In this document: positions 15,595 to 23,904 of the stretch, piece by piece
Position numbering within the stretch: position 1 is the stretch's first letter
Layout of the letters: each line of letters begins with the position of its first letter
From: CAILHX01 sp964511385
GTDB lineage: Bacteria > Pseudomonadota > Gammaproteobacteria > Burkholderiales > Methylophilaceae
NCBI GenBank assembly: GCA_964511385.1
Contig: CAZEFE010000001.1
Location: 124,001 to 188,000, forward strand
DNA: 64,000 nucleotides
Reading direction: 5' to 3'
Made by a program: the position numbers and the translations under genes
The notes under the pieces: generated by a model
Told to the model about the DNA's origin: nothing
Databases searched by the model: none
Seen by the model: only the letters and a program-made list of their open reading frames with translations

Positions 15595-16986
15595 ATGAAT
15601 CGATTAACAGTGTTGATTGCAGCGCTGGCAGTTTCCTGTTTTCCGGGCGCTACCTTGGCGGCTGACCAGTATGTGCGGGCGGTTGATGCACGCTGGCAGG
15701 TCAAGCCTATCCTCAGCGTCGGCGAACCGGCTGCCAACGGGTACGTCATGGCTGGCATCCCTGATGGCCTGGGCGCCTATGCTAGTGGGGATGGCACGCT
15801 GACGGTATTGATGAATCACGAAATCGCCGCCGGCAAGGGCGCCGTACGTGCGCATGGCGGCAAAGGGGCTTTTGTTTCCAACTGGACGATCCGGCTGGAC
15901 GACCTCAAGGTGTTGAATGGCGAGGACCTGGTGCGCAAGGTGATGGTGTGGGATGCGGCCAGTTCAAGCTATCAGGCAGGGCAGAACGTGGTATTTGGCC
16001 GGTTCTGTTCTGCGGACATGGCGGAAACAACGGCTTTTTACGATGCGGCCAGCGGCAAAGGTTTCAAGGATAGACTGCTGCTGAATGGCGAAGAGGAAAA
16101 GGATCAAGGGGGCCGGGTATTCGCGCATGTGGCGACCGGGGGCTCCGCCGGCACCAGTTTCGAATTGCCGCATCTGGGGCGGGTGGCCTGGGAGAATCTG
16201 CTGGCCTTACCGGATGCCGGCTTGCGTACCATTGTGATCGGCATGGATGATTTTCCCGGCGGACATGTGTACGTGTACGTGGGTGAAAAACGCAGTGCTG
16301 GCAACCCGGCGGAACAGGCGGGGCTGGTTGGCGGTGCGCTGTATGCGGTCAAGTTTTCCGGAGAGCGCTTTGCGCTGTTGCCGCTGGGCGACGTGGCGGG
16401 GCTGAATGGACGGGAGTTGCGCGCAAAAGCCAAATCGTTGGGGGCGACGCCGCTGCTCCGGCCGGAAGACGGGGCGTGGGACAAGCTGGATAAGAACCGG
16501 TTCTGGTTCGCGACCACCGACAAGATCGATGGCATGAGCCAGTTGTTCAGCCTGGATTTCGACGATGCGCGCAAGCCGGAGGGCGGCGGCAAGCTGAGCG
16601 TGGCGCTGACGGCGAAAGACATCGGCGGGCAGATGTTCGACAACATCGCTGCGGATGGCGCAGGCCGCATCCTGATCGACGAAGATCCGGGCGAGGACAG
16701 GTTCGCTTCCGGGATATGGCTGTATGACCCGCGCCAGCCGGGCAAGGCGTCAAGGATCGCGGAATCTGCGGCGGAATATTTCGTGGACGAAAAAAGCCCG
16801 AGTTTCATGACGCTCGATGAGGAGCAATCGGGGATTCTGGAAGTGACCGCGCTGGTGACGAAGGCGCCATGGTTTGATGGCGCACGGCGGTATTATCTGG
16901 GAGTGATGCAAATCCACCAGCGCCACCCGGACCCGGCGCAGGTCGAGTATGGCCAGCTTTATCTGCTCTCCGGCCCGCGCAATTAG
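15595..16986 (+). CDS. Secreted PhoX/DUF839-like protein (putative phosphatase or phytase-like)
   Basis: The 463 residues have a Sec signal peptide (about 1-22, ending ATLAA). The mature part fits the DUF839/PhoX beta-propeller group: TVLMNHEI early, DDFPGGHVYVYVGEK in the middle, and an acidic DEDPGEDRF with NIAADGAGRILI late. PhoX enzymes are Ca/Fe-dependent alkaline phosphatases. I cannot confirm every metal ligand, so the enzymatic call is tentative. The start at 15595 has GGAG six nt upstream. A terminator sits directly before the RBS, so expression would need read-through from the Pho-box porin promoter or a promoter I cannot see. A shared phosphate-scavenging role with the porin is an inference. 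Confidence 0.65.
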   Translation: MNRLTVLIAALAVSCFPGATLAADQYVRAVDARWQVKPILSVGEPAANGYVMAGIPDGLGAYASGDGTLTVLMNHEIAAGKGAVRAHGGKGAFVSNWTIRLDDLKVLNGEDLVRKVMVWDAASSSYQAGQNVVFGRFCSADMAETTAFYDAASGKGFKDRLLLNGEEEKDQGGRVFAHVATGGSAGTSFELPHLGRVAWENLLALPDAGLRTIVIGMDDFPGGHVYVYVGEKRSAGNPAEQAGLVGGALYAVKFSGERFALLPLGDVAGLNGRELRAKAKSLGATPLLRPEDGAWDKLDKNRFWFATTDKIDGMSQLFSLDFDDARKPEGGGKLSVALTAKDIGGQMFDNIAADGAGRILIDEDPGEDRFASGIWLYDPRQPGKASRIAESAAEYFVDEKSPSFMTLDEEQSGILEVTALVTKAPWFDGARRYYLGVMQIHQRHPDPAQVEYGQLYLLSGPRN

Positions 16987-17000
16987 CAACGCACTGGAAT

Positions 17001-17023
17001 GCCCGCCCCGCAACGGGGTGGGC
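17001..17023. terminator. Shared hairpin terminator between convergent genes
   Basis: GCCCGCCCCG / CGGGGTGGGC (10 bp with one G-U) with a CAA loop lies between the PhoX-like stop and the convergent nucleoid-type gene. On the plus side CTTTTT follows at 17031. The T-run on the minus side is absent. Confidence 0.55.
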
Positions 17024-17024
17024 G

Positions 17025-17411
17025 TCAGTTCTTTTTCAGTAATTTTTCCAGTTCGGTAGGCGACAGTTTTGCCAGCAGGCTGAGCGCGGCACCCAGCAGT
17101 TCGCCCTTTTTGACCTTGGTGCCGCTCTGCAGGGTGCTCTGCTTGATTTCCGAGAGCAGGGCATGGTCTGCTGCCAACATGGTGTAGCTTTTGCTCACCA
17201 GCTTTGCCTTGACCGGTTTTGCCACAGTAATGGCGGCGGTGGCAGGCTTTGCCGGTTTTGCTGCCGGCGTGGCAGCAGCTGGTGCTTTGGCGGCAACCGG
17301 TTTTGCCGTCGCGGCCGGTTTCCTGGTTGCAGCAGGCTTCGTGGTTTTCGCGGGGGCTGCGGCAACTGCTTTCGGTTTGGTCACTGGTGGTTTTTTCTGC
17401 TGTTCCGCCAT
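17025..17411 (-). CDS. Lys/Ala/Pro-rich histone-H1-like nucleoid protein
   Basis: A 128-residue protein. The N-terminal two thirds are low-complexity AKP/AAK-type repeats, as in H1-like tails. The C-terminal 55 residues are ordered (SYTMLAADHALLSEIKQ, KKGELLGAALSLLAKLSP) and resemble a small domain found behind similar tails in many betaproteobacterial proteins of unknown function. DNA binding through the basic tail is likely but inferred. The start is the ATG at 17411, seven nt after AAGGAG; the ATG at 17417 is too close to it. Confidence 0.7.
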   Translation of the reverse strand: MAEQQKKPPVTKPKAVAAAPAKTTKPAATRKPAATAKPVAAKAPAAATPAAKPAKPATAAITVAKPVKAKLVSKSYTMLAADHALLSEIKQSTLQSGTKVKKGELLGAALSLLAKLSPTELEKLLKKN

Positions 17412-17520
17412 GCTCATGCTCCTTGGAAATGTGGTTGTCATCAGTCTGCAATAATAACGACTTATTCCGTGTTTATGCATTAACTTTTTGTTTCATCCGC
17501 ATGAATGCTCTGCGTTTTTT

Positions 17521-17538
17521 GTGTCATTGAAAGTTCAT
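17521..17538 (+). promoter_or_regulatory. Weak Pho-box candidate upstream of olsB
   Basis: GTGTCAT (17521-17527), four nt, then AGTTCAT (17532-17538). A further TTGTCAT at 17554-17560 is in phase with the 11-bp period (33 bp from the first). Only the first and third half-sites are good, and no -10 sits at the expected distance, so this is a candidate only. Confidence 0.35.
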
Positions 17539-17612
17539 GCGAAGGTCGCGTGGTTGTCATGCTACCTCACTAAATTGTCGCCCATTGATAGAGAGACGAG
17601 GAGGAGGTCGGT

Positions 17613-18413
17613 ATGTTGGACGATCAGGCTTTTGCCGGAGCATCGGATTTTATAAGCGCATCGCGCCATGAACAGGGCAGCACCAGCCCATTGCGCCGCG
17701 AGCGGCCGCGGCTGTTTTTCAGTTTTGCGCGCACCCCGGAAGAAGTAAAGGAGGCGCAGCGCCTGCGCTACAAGGTGTTTTCCGAGGAAATGGGCGCGCG
17801 CCTGTCCGGTCACGACGGGCTGGACAAAGACGGCTTCGATGCATTTTGCGACCACTTGCTGGTGCGCGACGAAGAGAGCGGCAAGGTGGTGGGCACGTAC
17901 CGCATCCTCAACCCGTACATGGCGAATGAAGCCGGTGGCTATTATTCCGCCGGCGAATTCGACCTGACCCGGCTGATGCACCTGGCGCCTTCCCTGGTTG
18001 AAGTCGGCCGCTCGTGCGTGCATCCGGACTACCGCAATGGCGGGACCATCGGCCTGCTGTGGGCGGGGTTGGCCAAGTACATGCAGATGCACAATTACGA
18101 ATACCTGATGGGCTGCGCCAGTATCGGCATGGCCGACGGCGGGCACCAGGCGGCAAGCCTGTACCGCGAAATCAGCCAGAAGCACCTGTCGCCCGCTGAA
18201 TACCGGGTGTTCCCCGGCTGCCCGCTACCGCTGGCTGCGTTGCGGCAGGATGAAAAAACGCATTGCCCGCCGCTGCTGAAAGGGTATCTGCGGCTGGGGG
18301 CGTATGTATGCGGCGAACCGCACTGGGACCCTGATTTCAATACCGCGGATGTGCTGGTGATGCTGCCGGTCTCCCGTATGAACCGGCGTTACTTCGAGCA
18401 CTTCATGAAGTAA
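17613..18413 (+). CDS. olsB: OlsB-like L-ornithine N-acyltransferase (GNAT fold)
   Basis: OlsB attaches a 3-hydroxyacyl group from acyl-ACP to ornithine, the first step to lyso-ornithine lipid. The 266 residues fit the hemolysin-like acyltransferase family: EAQRLRYKVFSEEMGA, DHLLVRDEESGKVVGTYR, EVGRSCVHPDYRNGG and a C-terminal CPPLLKGYLRLGAYVCG. The start at 17613 follows a strong GAGGAGG. Ornithine lipids are phosphorus-free and often replace phospholipids under phosphate starvation, which fits the nearby Pho-type genes. The O-acyltransferase partner (OlsA) is not adjacent; a PlsC-family gene lies at 61.8 kb. A terminator follows. Confidence 0.85.
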   Translation: MLDDQAFAGASDFISASRHEQGSTSPLRRERPRLFFSFARTPEEVKEAQRLRYKVFSEEMGARLSGHDGLDKDGFDAFCDHLLVRDEESGKVVGTYRILNPYMANEAGGYYSAGEFDLTRLMHLAPSLVEVGRSCVHPDYRNGGTIGLLWAGLAKYMQMHNYEYLMGCASIGMADGGHQAASLYREISQKHLSPAEYRVFPGCPLPLAALRQDEKTHCPPLLKGYLRLGAYVCGEPHWDPDFNTADVLVMLPVSRMNRRYFEHFMK

Positions 18414-18473
18414 CCGGCGTACTGACCCTGGCGCAGCATGCAGGGTGTTTCATGTATTCCCCTCTCCTCTTAC

Positions 18474-18500
18474 AGCCTGCTTTCGAGCGGGCTTTTTTTT
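18474..18500 (+). terminator. Intrinsic terminator after olsB
   Basis: AGCCTGCT / AGCGGGCT with a TTCG tetraloop is followed by a T run (18493-18500). It lies between the convergent olsB and sthA. Confidence 0.92.
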
Positions 18501-18513
18501 GGCGGAGGTTTTT

Positions 18514-19905
18514 TTATTTGACCGGCATCCGGTTCCAGGCATCCAGCGCGGCGATCTTGTAGGTTTCTGCCAGCGTCGGGTAGTTGAATACGGTGTTGAC
18601 GAAGTAATCCAGCGTGCCGCCCAGCGCCAGCACCGCCTGGCCGATATGCACCAGCTCCGTGCCGGCTTCGCCGATGATGTGCACGCCCAACAGCTTGCGG
18701 TCTTCCAGGCTGAACAGCAGCTTCAGCAAGCCTTCTTCCAGGCGCAGGATCTGGCCGCGCGCGGTTTCGCGGAAGCGGGCAATGCCGACTTCATACGGAA
18801 TGTTGTTGGCGGTGAGTTCCTGCTCTGTAGCGCCCACCATGCTGATCTCGGGAATGCTGTAAATGCCGAACGGGAAGTGCTCCGGCACCGATGCCGCCGG
18901 TTTGCCGAAAGCGTGGCAGGCGGCCACGCGGCCTTGCTCCATTGAGGTGGAAGCCAGGCTGGGGAAGCCGATCACATCGCCCACGGCATAAATGTGCGGG
19001 GTCTCGGTGGCGAAACTTTTGTCCACCTTGATGCGGCCGCGGCTGTCCGCGGACAGGCCGGCGTTTTCCAGCTTCAGCCCCGCCGTGCAGCCGGTACGTC
19101 CGGCGGCGTACATCACCAGGTCGGAGCGGATTTCCTTGCCGCTTTCCAGCTTGATGGTGATGCCGTCGGCCTGTTTTTCGATGCTGGCAACGTTTTCACC
19201 CAGGCGCAGGGTCACGCCGCGGTTGCGCAGGCCGAATGACAGGGTATCCACGATTTCGCGGTCGAGGAATTCCAGCATGTTGGGACGGCCATCCACCAGC
19301 GTTACATGGACATCCATGGCGCTGAAAATCGAGGCGTATTCCACCCCGATCACGCCGGCGCCGACAATGGTCAGGTTGCGCGGGATTTTTTTCAGTTTGA
19401 GGATGCCGTCGCTGTCGATGATGGTTTCGTCGTCGAACGGCACGCTGGCCGGGCGCAGCGGCGTGGTGCCGACGGCCAGGACAATGCGCTCGGCCTGGTA
19501 TCTGACCGCTTCGCCTTCCGGCGTGGCGACTTCGATGGTGTGCGGGTCCGCGAACGAAGCCCAGCCGCGAATGGTACCCACGCCGTTGCGCGCCAGCTGG
19601 TTTTCGATCACCGTCACTTCGTTGCGGATGGTGATTTCCAGCCGTTGCATCAGGTCGTCGATGGTCAGGTGTTGCTTGAGCCGGTAGCTGTGGCCGTACA
19701 GGCCGCGTTGCGTCCAGCCGGTGAGGTAAAGCACGGCTTCGCGCAGGGTCTTGCTGGGGATGGTGCCGGTGTGGACGGTGACGCCGCCCACCACGCGCCG
19801 CCCTTCGATAATTGCGACTTTTTTGCCCAACTTGGCTGCCTGGATGGCGGCACGTTTGCCGCCCGGGCCACTACCGATAACAAGGAGATCGTATTCGTTG
19901 GACAT
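18514..19905 (-). CDS. sthA: Soluble pyridine nucleotide transhydrogenase
   Basis: A flavoprotein that transfers hydride between NADPH and NAD+, balancing the two pools. The 463 residues have an N-terminal FAD dinucleotide fold (LLVIGSGPGGKRAAIQAAKLG), a second NAD(P) fold (LTIVGAGVIGVEYASIF), the FAD-binding ATETPHIYAVGDVIG and a C-terminal dimerisation domain. The redox-disulfide region reads GGVTVHTGTIPSKTLREAV and lacks the CxxxxC of other class members, as is usual for SthA and unlike lipoamide dehydrogenase. ATG at 19905. It lies 90 nt downstream of arsC on the same strand, with a hairpin between. Confidence 0.92.
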   Translation of the reverse strand: MSNEYDLLVIGSGPGGKRAAIQAAKLGKKVAIIEGRRVVGGVTVHTGTIPSKTLREAVLYLTGWTQRGLYGHSYRLKQHLTIDDLMQRLEITIRNEVTVIENQLARNGVGTIRGWASFADPHTIEVATPEGEAVRYQAERIVLAVGTTPLRPASVPFDDETIIDSDGILKLKKIPRNLTIVGAGVIGVEYASIFSAMDVHVTLVDGRPNMLEFLDREIVDTLSFGLRNRGVTLRLGENVASIEKQADGITIKLESGKEIRSDLVMYAAGRTGCTAGLKLENAGLSADSRGRIKVDKSFATETPHIYAVGDVIGFPSLASTSMEQGRVAACHAFGKPAASVPEHFPFGIYSIPEISMVGATEQELTANNIPYEVGIARFRETARGQILRLEEGLLKLLFSLEDRKLLGVHIIGEAGTELVHIGQAVLALGGTLDYFVNTVFNYPTLAETYKIAALDAWNRMPVK

Positions 19906-19945
19906 TCTTTATGGCTCCGCGTCATGAAAGAAAATGGAGCCGCCA

Positions 19946-19966
19946 GATTACGCAATAAGCGTAATC
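19946..19966. other. 8-bp inverted repeat between arsC and sthA
   Basis: GATTACGC / GCGTAATC with an AATAA loop is a perfect hairpin in the 90-bp gap. On the minus strand a T-rich stretch follows only after about 10 nt, so it is either a weak terminator of arsRC or an operator near sthA. Confidence 0.4.
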
Positions 19967-19995
19967 GTCGCAAGGGCATGCGCGTGTCCGGCAGA

Positions 19996-20496
19996 TTAGT
20001 CCACGGTTTTGCCGATGGCGTCCAGTTCCTGCTTGATGCGCATATTGTCGAGCTTTTCCAGCGGCAGGGCGGCAAACAGCTTGATGCGGTTTTCCAGGTA
20101 GCTGCAAATCCTGCGGAAGGCCCGGAGCTTTTCATCATCGGAACCCTCCACCGCGGCCGGGTCTTCCACGCCCCAGTGCGCGGTCATCGGGTGACCCAGC
20201 CATACCGGGCAGGTTTCCCCGGCGGCGTTATCGCACACGGTGAAAATAAAATCGAACTGTGGCGCGCCTTCCACGGCGAACTCATCCCAGCTTTTGCTGC
20301 GCAGGCCCTCCGTGGACAATCCGCGGGACAACAGCAGTTGAATGGCGAACGGGTTCACCTTGCCGCTGGGGTGGCTGCCTGCGCTGTAAGCCTTGAATTT
20401 CCCCTTGCCCCAGTGCTCCATCATTTTTTCAGCCATGATGCTGCGGGCGGAATTACCGGTACAGAGAAACAGCACGTTGTAGATTTTATTTTCCAT
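19996..20496 (-). CDS. arsC: Arsenate reductase, LMW phosphatase fold
   Basis: Reduces arsenate to arsenite for export. The 166 residues have the N-terminal P-loop CTGNSAR (CX5R) typical of low-molecular-weight phosphatase-fold ArsC, and a middle FIFTVCDNAAGETCPVW containing the further Cys pair used in the thioredoxin-coupled mechanism. The stop is at 19996 and the ATG at 20496. It follows arsR by 22 nt on the same strand and is divergent from acr3, forming a compact arsenic-resistance locus. Confidence 0.93.
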   Translation of the reverse strand: MENKIYNVLFLCTGNSARSIMAEKMMEHWGKGKFKAYSAGSHPSGKVNPFAIQLLLSRGLSTEGLRSKSWDEFAVEGAPQFDFIFTVCDNAAGETCPVWLGHPMTAHWGVEDPAAVEGSDDEKLRAFRRICSYLENRIKLFAALPLEKLDNMRIKQELDAIGKTVD

Positions 20497-20518
20497 GGTT
20501 GTCTTTAACGGATGATTG

Positions 20519-20845
20519 CTAGTTTTGGCTCTCGCAGCAAGGCGCTGCCGTCGAGCAGGAGGTTCCCTGGCAGCAGTTCTCCGTCATATAGGCAATCAGG
20601 CCGTTCATGGCGTCGTAATTGGCGCTGTAAATGATCTGCGTGCCATTGCGGGTGGAATCTATCAGCCCGGCATGACGCAGTTGTTGCAGGTGGAACGACA
20701 ACGTCGGCGCCGGTGCGCCAAGCGCCTCGGCCAGCTTGCCCGCCGCGATGCCTTCCGCCCCGGCCTGTACCAGCAGGCGGAAAATGCTCAGCCGGGTTTC
20801 CTGCGCCAGGGCGCCGAGCGCCTCAATCACATTTTTTATTTCCAT
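20519..20845 (-). CDS. arsR: ArsR/SmtB-family arsenic-responsive repressor
   Basis: A 108-residue winged-helix regulator. The recognition helix region is APAPTLSFHLQQLRHAGLI and the wing GTQIIYSANY. Cysteines cluster at the C-terminus (NCCQGTSCSTAAPCC), not in helix alpha-3 as in E. coli ArsR; C-terminal Cys sites occur in other ArsR lineages and probably bind As(III). It should repress both arsRC and the divergent acr3 from the 51-bp region between them. Confidence 0.9.
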   Translation of the reverse strand: MEIKNVIEALGALAQETRLSIFRLLVQAGAEGIAAGKLAEALGAPAPTLSFHLQQLRHAGLIDSTRNGTQIIYSANYDAMNGLIAYMTENCCQGTSCSTAAPCCESQN

Positions 20846-20896
20846 GTTTTTATAATTATGGAAAAATAGAATTAAGTCAACAGTGGGAATGTCTTC
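20846..20896. promoter_or_regulatory. Divergent arsR/acr3 control region
   Basis: This 51-bp AT-rich gap holds overlapping divergent promoters. A plus-strand -10 candidate is TAGAAT (20867-20872), and an ATAATTAT palindrome (20852-20859) could be part of the ArsR operator. No longer dyad is evident. Confidence 0.45.
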
Positions 20897-21916
20897 ATGG
20901 GTTTTTTCGAACGTTATTTAACGGTGTGGGTATTTGCCTGCATGCTGCTGGGTGTGGCGGTGGGGTACTGGCTGCCGCAACCGGTGGCGGCGCTGGGCGG
21001 CATGACGGTGGCGGAGGTCAACCTGCCGGTGGCGCTACTGATCTGGCTGATGATTATTCCCATGCTGCTGAAAATAAATTTCCGCGCCTTGTCGCAGGTA
21101 AAGGAGCATTGGCGCGGCATCGGCGTGACGCTGTTCATCAACTGGGCGGTCAAGCCATTTTCCATGGCGCTGCTGGGCTGGCTGTTCATCCGCGTGCTGT
21201 TCGCGGAGTATTTGCCCGCCGACCAGATTGATTCCTACATCGCCGGCCTGATTCTGCTGGCTGCCGCGCCGTGTACCGCGATGGTGTTCGTGTGGAGCAA
21301 TCTTTCCAACGGCGAGCCGCATTTCACCCTGAGCCAGGTCGCGCTCAACGACGCCATCATGGTGGTTGCCTTTGCCCCCATCGTCGGCCTGCTGCTGGGG
21401 ATTTCCGCCATCAGTGTGCCCTGGCGGACACTGCTGCTGTCGGTGCTGTTGTACATCGTGATCCCGGTGGTTTTCAGCCAGTGGCTGCGGGCAGTGTTAC
21501 TGGCGCGGGGCGAGGCGGCACTGCAACGCCTGCTGCAACAACTCCACCCGCTTTCGCTTTCCGCGCTGCTGGCGACGCTGGTGCTGCTGTTCGCCTTCCA
21601 GGGCAAGCAGATGCTGGAGCAGCCGCTGGTGATTGTGCTGCTGGCGGTGCCCATCCTGATCCAGGTGTATTTCAACTCCGGCCTGGCTTACCTGCTGAAT
21701 CGCCACTTTGGTGTGGCGCATTGCGTGGCGGCGCCGTCGGCGCTGATCGGTGCCAGCAACTTTTTCGAGCTGGCGGTGGCCACCGCGGTCAGTTTGTTCG
21801 GGCTTAACTCCGGTGCGGCGCTGGCGACGGTGGTCGGTGTGCTGATCGAAGTGCCGGTGATGTTGAGCGTGGTGAATATCGTCAACCGCAGCAAGGGCTG
21901 GTACGAAAAGCGTTAA
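20897..21916 (+). CDS. acr3: Arsenite efflux transporter ACR3
   Basis: Inner-membrane As(III)/H+ antiporter of the BART superfamily. The 339 residues form about 10 transmembrane helices and contain LILLAAAPCTAMVFVWS (the conserved Cys motif in TM4) and NFFELAVATAVSLFG. The N-terminus is the short FFERYLTVWVFACMLLG typical of ACR3. It is transcribed away from arsR and probably continues into the Fe-alcohol dehydrogenase 19 nt downstream. The RBS (GTGGGA) is weak. Confidence 0.94.
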   Translation: MGFFERYLTVWVFACMLLGVAVGYWLPQPVAALGGMTVAEVNLPVALLIWLMIIPMLLKINFRALSQVKEHWRGIGVTLFINWAVKPFSMALLGWLFIRVLFAEYLPADQIDSYIAGLILLAAAPCTAMVFVWSNLSNGEPHFTLSQVALNDAIMVVAFAPIVGLLLGISAISVPWRTLLLSVLLYIVIPVVFSQWLRAVLLARGEAALQRLLQQLHPLSLSALLATLVLLFAFQGKQMLEQPLVIVLLAVPILIQVYFNSGLAYLLNRHFGVAHCVAAPSALIGASNFFELAVATAVSLFGLNSGAALATVVGVLIEVPVMLSVVNIVNRSKGWYEKR

Positions 21917-21934
21917 AAGCTTAAAGTTCGGGGC

Positions 21935-23125
21935 ATGAATATTCCCGATTTTTCTATTTCCTCGCTGCCGCGCATCGAGTTCGGCGAAGGCGCCGTGTCA
22001 CGTATTCCCAAATTGGCCGCCGAATTCGGCCAGCATGTATTGCTTGTCACCGGGACGGCTTCGTTCCGCAACTCGCCCCACTGGCCGCTGTTGCTGGATG
22101 GTTTTGCGCAGTTGGACATGCGATGTCTACACTTCACCGTCAGCGGCGAACCTTCACCGCAGCTGGTGGATGATGCCGCTGCACAGTTCCGCGACGCGGA
22201 TATCGATGTGGTGGTGGCGATCGGCGGCGGCAGCGTGCTGGATGCGGCCAAGGCGATTGCCGGCTTGTTGCATATTCCCAATTCGGTGATGGATTTCCTC
22301 GAGGGCGTGGGCCCGGAACTGCCTTACCCTGGCCCGGCGGTGCCGTTCATCGCGGTACCCACCACTGCCGGTACCGGCTCGGAGGCCACCAAGAACGCGG
22401 TGCTGTCGGTGCAGGGCGAGTCGGGTTTCAAGAAATCGTTCCGCCATGAAACGCTGGTGCCGCGCCATGCGGTGATTGACCCACAACTGATGGCGAGTTG
22501 CCCCAAGCCGCAGGTTGCCGCCAACGGCATGGATGCGCTGACGCAGTTGCTGGAATCCTACGTGTCGCTGAAAGCCAACCCGATGACCGATGCACTGGCG
22601 TTATCGGGCATCGCCGCGGTGCGGAGCGGTTTGCTGGCGTGGTACGAAGATCGCCCCAACGCGGCGCAGGGCAGGGCGCAAATGGCGTATGCCGCGCTGT
22701 TGTCCGGCATCACCCTGGCGCAAGTGGGCCTGGGTTCGGTGCATGGGCTGGCGGCGCCATTGGGCGCGTTTTTCCCGATGCCGCACGGCGTGGCCTGCGG
22801 TACGCTGGTGGCGATGTGTACCGAGATGAATATCCGCGTGCTGCAGGAGCGCCAGCCGGACAGCCCGGCGCTGGCAAGGTACGCGCACGTCGGGCGCTTG
22901 CTGCTTGATATCCCGATGCTGGATGATGACGCCGCCCGGAACGGGCTGGTAGCATTGCTGAACGGCTGGACCGAGCGGCTGGCGCTGCCGCGCCTGTCGC
23001 ATTACGGCATGGGGGCCGCGGATATTCCGCGGGTGGTGGAAAACTGTAGGGGAAGCAGCATGAAAACCAACCCGGTCATCCTGCGCGACGAGGAAGTGGC
23101 CGATATCCTGCGGAGGCGGTTGTGA
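21935..23125 (+). CDS. Iron-containing alcohol dehydrogenase family protein
   Basis: A group III metal-dependent dehydrogenase of 396 residues. The N-terminal nucleotide-binding half has VVVAIGGGSVLDAAKA and PTTAGTGSEATKNAV. In the metal site the first motif reads GMDALTQLLESYVS: Asp is present, but the usual His four residues later is Gln. HGLAAPLGAFFPMPHG supplies the other two His. The Gln variant occurs in a subgroup of the family as I remember it, so activity is not excluded. The substrate is unknown. It sits 19 nt after acr3, and its stop overlaps the diguanylate cyclase start by 4 nt. Confidence 0.88.
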   Translation: MNIPDFSISSLPRIEFGEGAVSRIPKLAAEFGQHVLLVTGTASFRNSPHWPLLLDGFAQLDMRCLHFTVSGEPSPQLVDDAAAQFRDADIDVVVAIGGGSVLDAAKAIAGLLHIPNSVMDFLEGVGPELPYPGPAVPFIAVPTTAGTGSEATKNAVLSVQGESGFKKSFRHETLVPRHAVIDPQLMASCPKPQVAANGMDALTQLLESYVSLKANPMTDALALSGIAAVRSGLLAWYEDRPNAAQGRAQMAYAALLSGITLAQVGLGSVHGLAAPLGAFFPMPHGVACGTLVAMCTEMNIRVLQERQPDSPALARYAHVGRLLLDIPMLDDDAARNGLVALLNGWTERLALPRLSHYGMGAADIPRVVENCRGSSMKTNPVILRDEEVADILRRRL

Positions 23126-23904
23126 ACACGCAGGAAGAACAACAAAGCTGGCACTGGATGCGCCGGTTGGTGCACCGCCACGGGGTGTGGCCGACGGTAT
23201 GCGCGATGACGCTGATCGCCATTGTTTATTCGGTGCTGGTGGGGGTTGCGCTCGATCTGCTGCTGAAGCCGGCTATCGTCTGGATGGACCTGCTGTACTG
23301 CATCGTGATTCCGGCGTTGGTGGCGCCCATTGTCTCTTACGCCGCGATCCGGCTGCTGCACGAATTGGAAGTGGCCGAACGCAAGCTGCGCCAGCTGGCC
23401 AGCAAGGACAGCCTGACCGGCCTGGGTACGCGCCGCCACTTTCTGGAACTGGCGGAGTGGGCGATGGAAAAATCGCGCCGCAGCGGCCAGCCGACCAGCA
23501 TGCTGATGATGGATGCCGACCATTTCAAGCAGATCAACGATACGTTCGGGCACGCGGTGGGTGACCGCGTGCTGGTGGCCATCGGCCAGGTGATCCAAAA
23601 CGTCTGCCGCACGGCGGACCTGGCTGGCCGCTATGGCGGGGAGGAGTTTTCCATCCTGCTGCCGACCACGCCGGCTGCAATGGCGGTGGCGGTGGCGGAA
23701 CGCCTGCGCAGCACGGTGGAGGCGGAAGTGGCGCAGCTTGCCGGACTGGAACAGGCGGTGACGGTCAGCATCGGCATTGCCACCAGCGATGCCGGCAAGA
23801 CGCACTTGCCGCAGCTGATCGAACAGGCGGATGCCGCCATGTATGCCGCCAAACACGCCGGGCGCAACTGCGTGCGGGTGGATGGGGCCGAAGGCGCGCC
23901 GTGA
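23122..23904 (+). CDS. Membrane-anchored GGDEF diguanylate cyclase
   Basis: A 260-residue protein. Two hydrophobic segments (about 25-50 and 55-78) anchor a short coiled linker and a GGDEF domain (about 95-255). The active site GGEEF (AGRYGGEEFSILLP) is intact, and an RTAD motif five residues before it matches the RxxD inhibitory site, so product-inhibited c-di-GMP synthesis is expected. There is no periplasmic sensor of any size. The GTG start at 23122 overlaps the dehydrogenase stop (GTGA), and the next gene overlaps by 4 nt as well, so all three are coupled. Confidence 0.92.
   Translation: MNTQEEQQSWHWMRRLVHRHGVWPTVCAMTLIAIVYSVLVGVALDLLLKPAIVWMDLLYCIVIPALVAPIVSYAAIRLLHELEVAERKLRQLASKDSLTGLGTRRHFLELAEWAMEKSRRSGQPTSMLMMDADHFKQINDTFGHAVGDRVLVAIGQVIQNVCRTADLAGRYGGEEFSILLPTTPAAMAVAVAERLRSTVEAEVAQLAGLEQAVTVSIGIATSDAGKTHLPQLIEQADAAMYAAKHAGRNCVRVDGAEGAP

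Noticed and set aside
22494..22560. Fe-alcohol dehydrogenase inactivated by His-to-Gln in the metal site
   Set aside because: A Gln at this position appears to be shared by a subgroup of the family, and the other ligands are intact.
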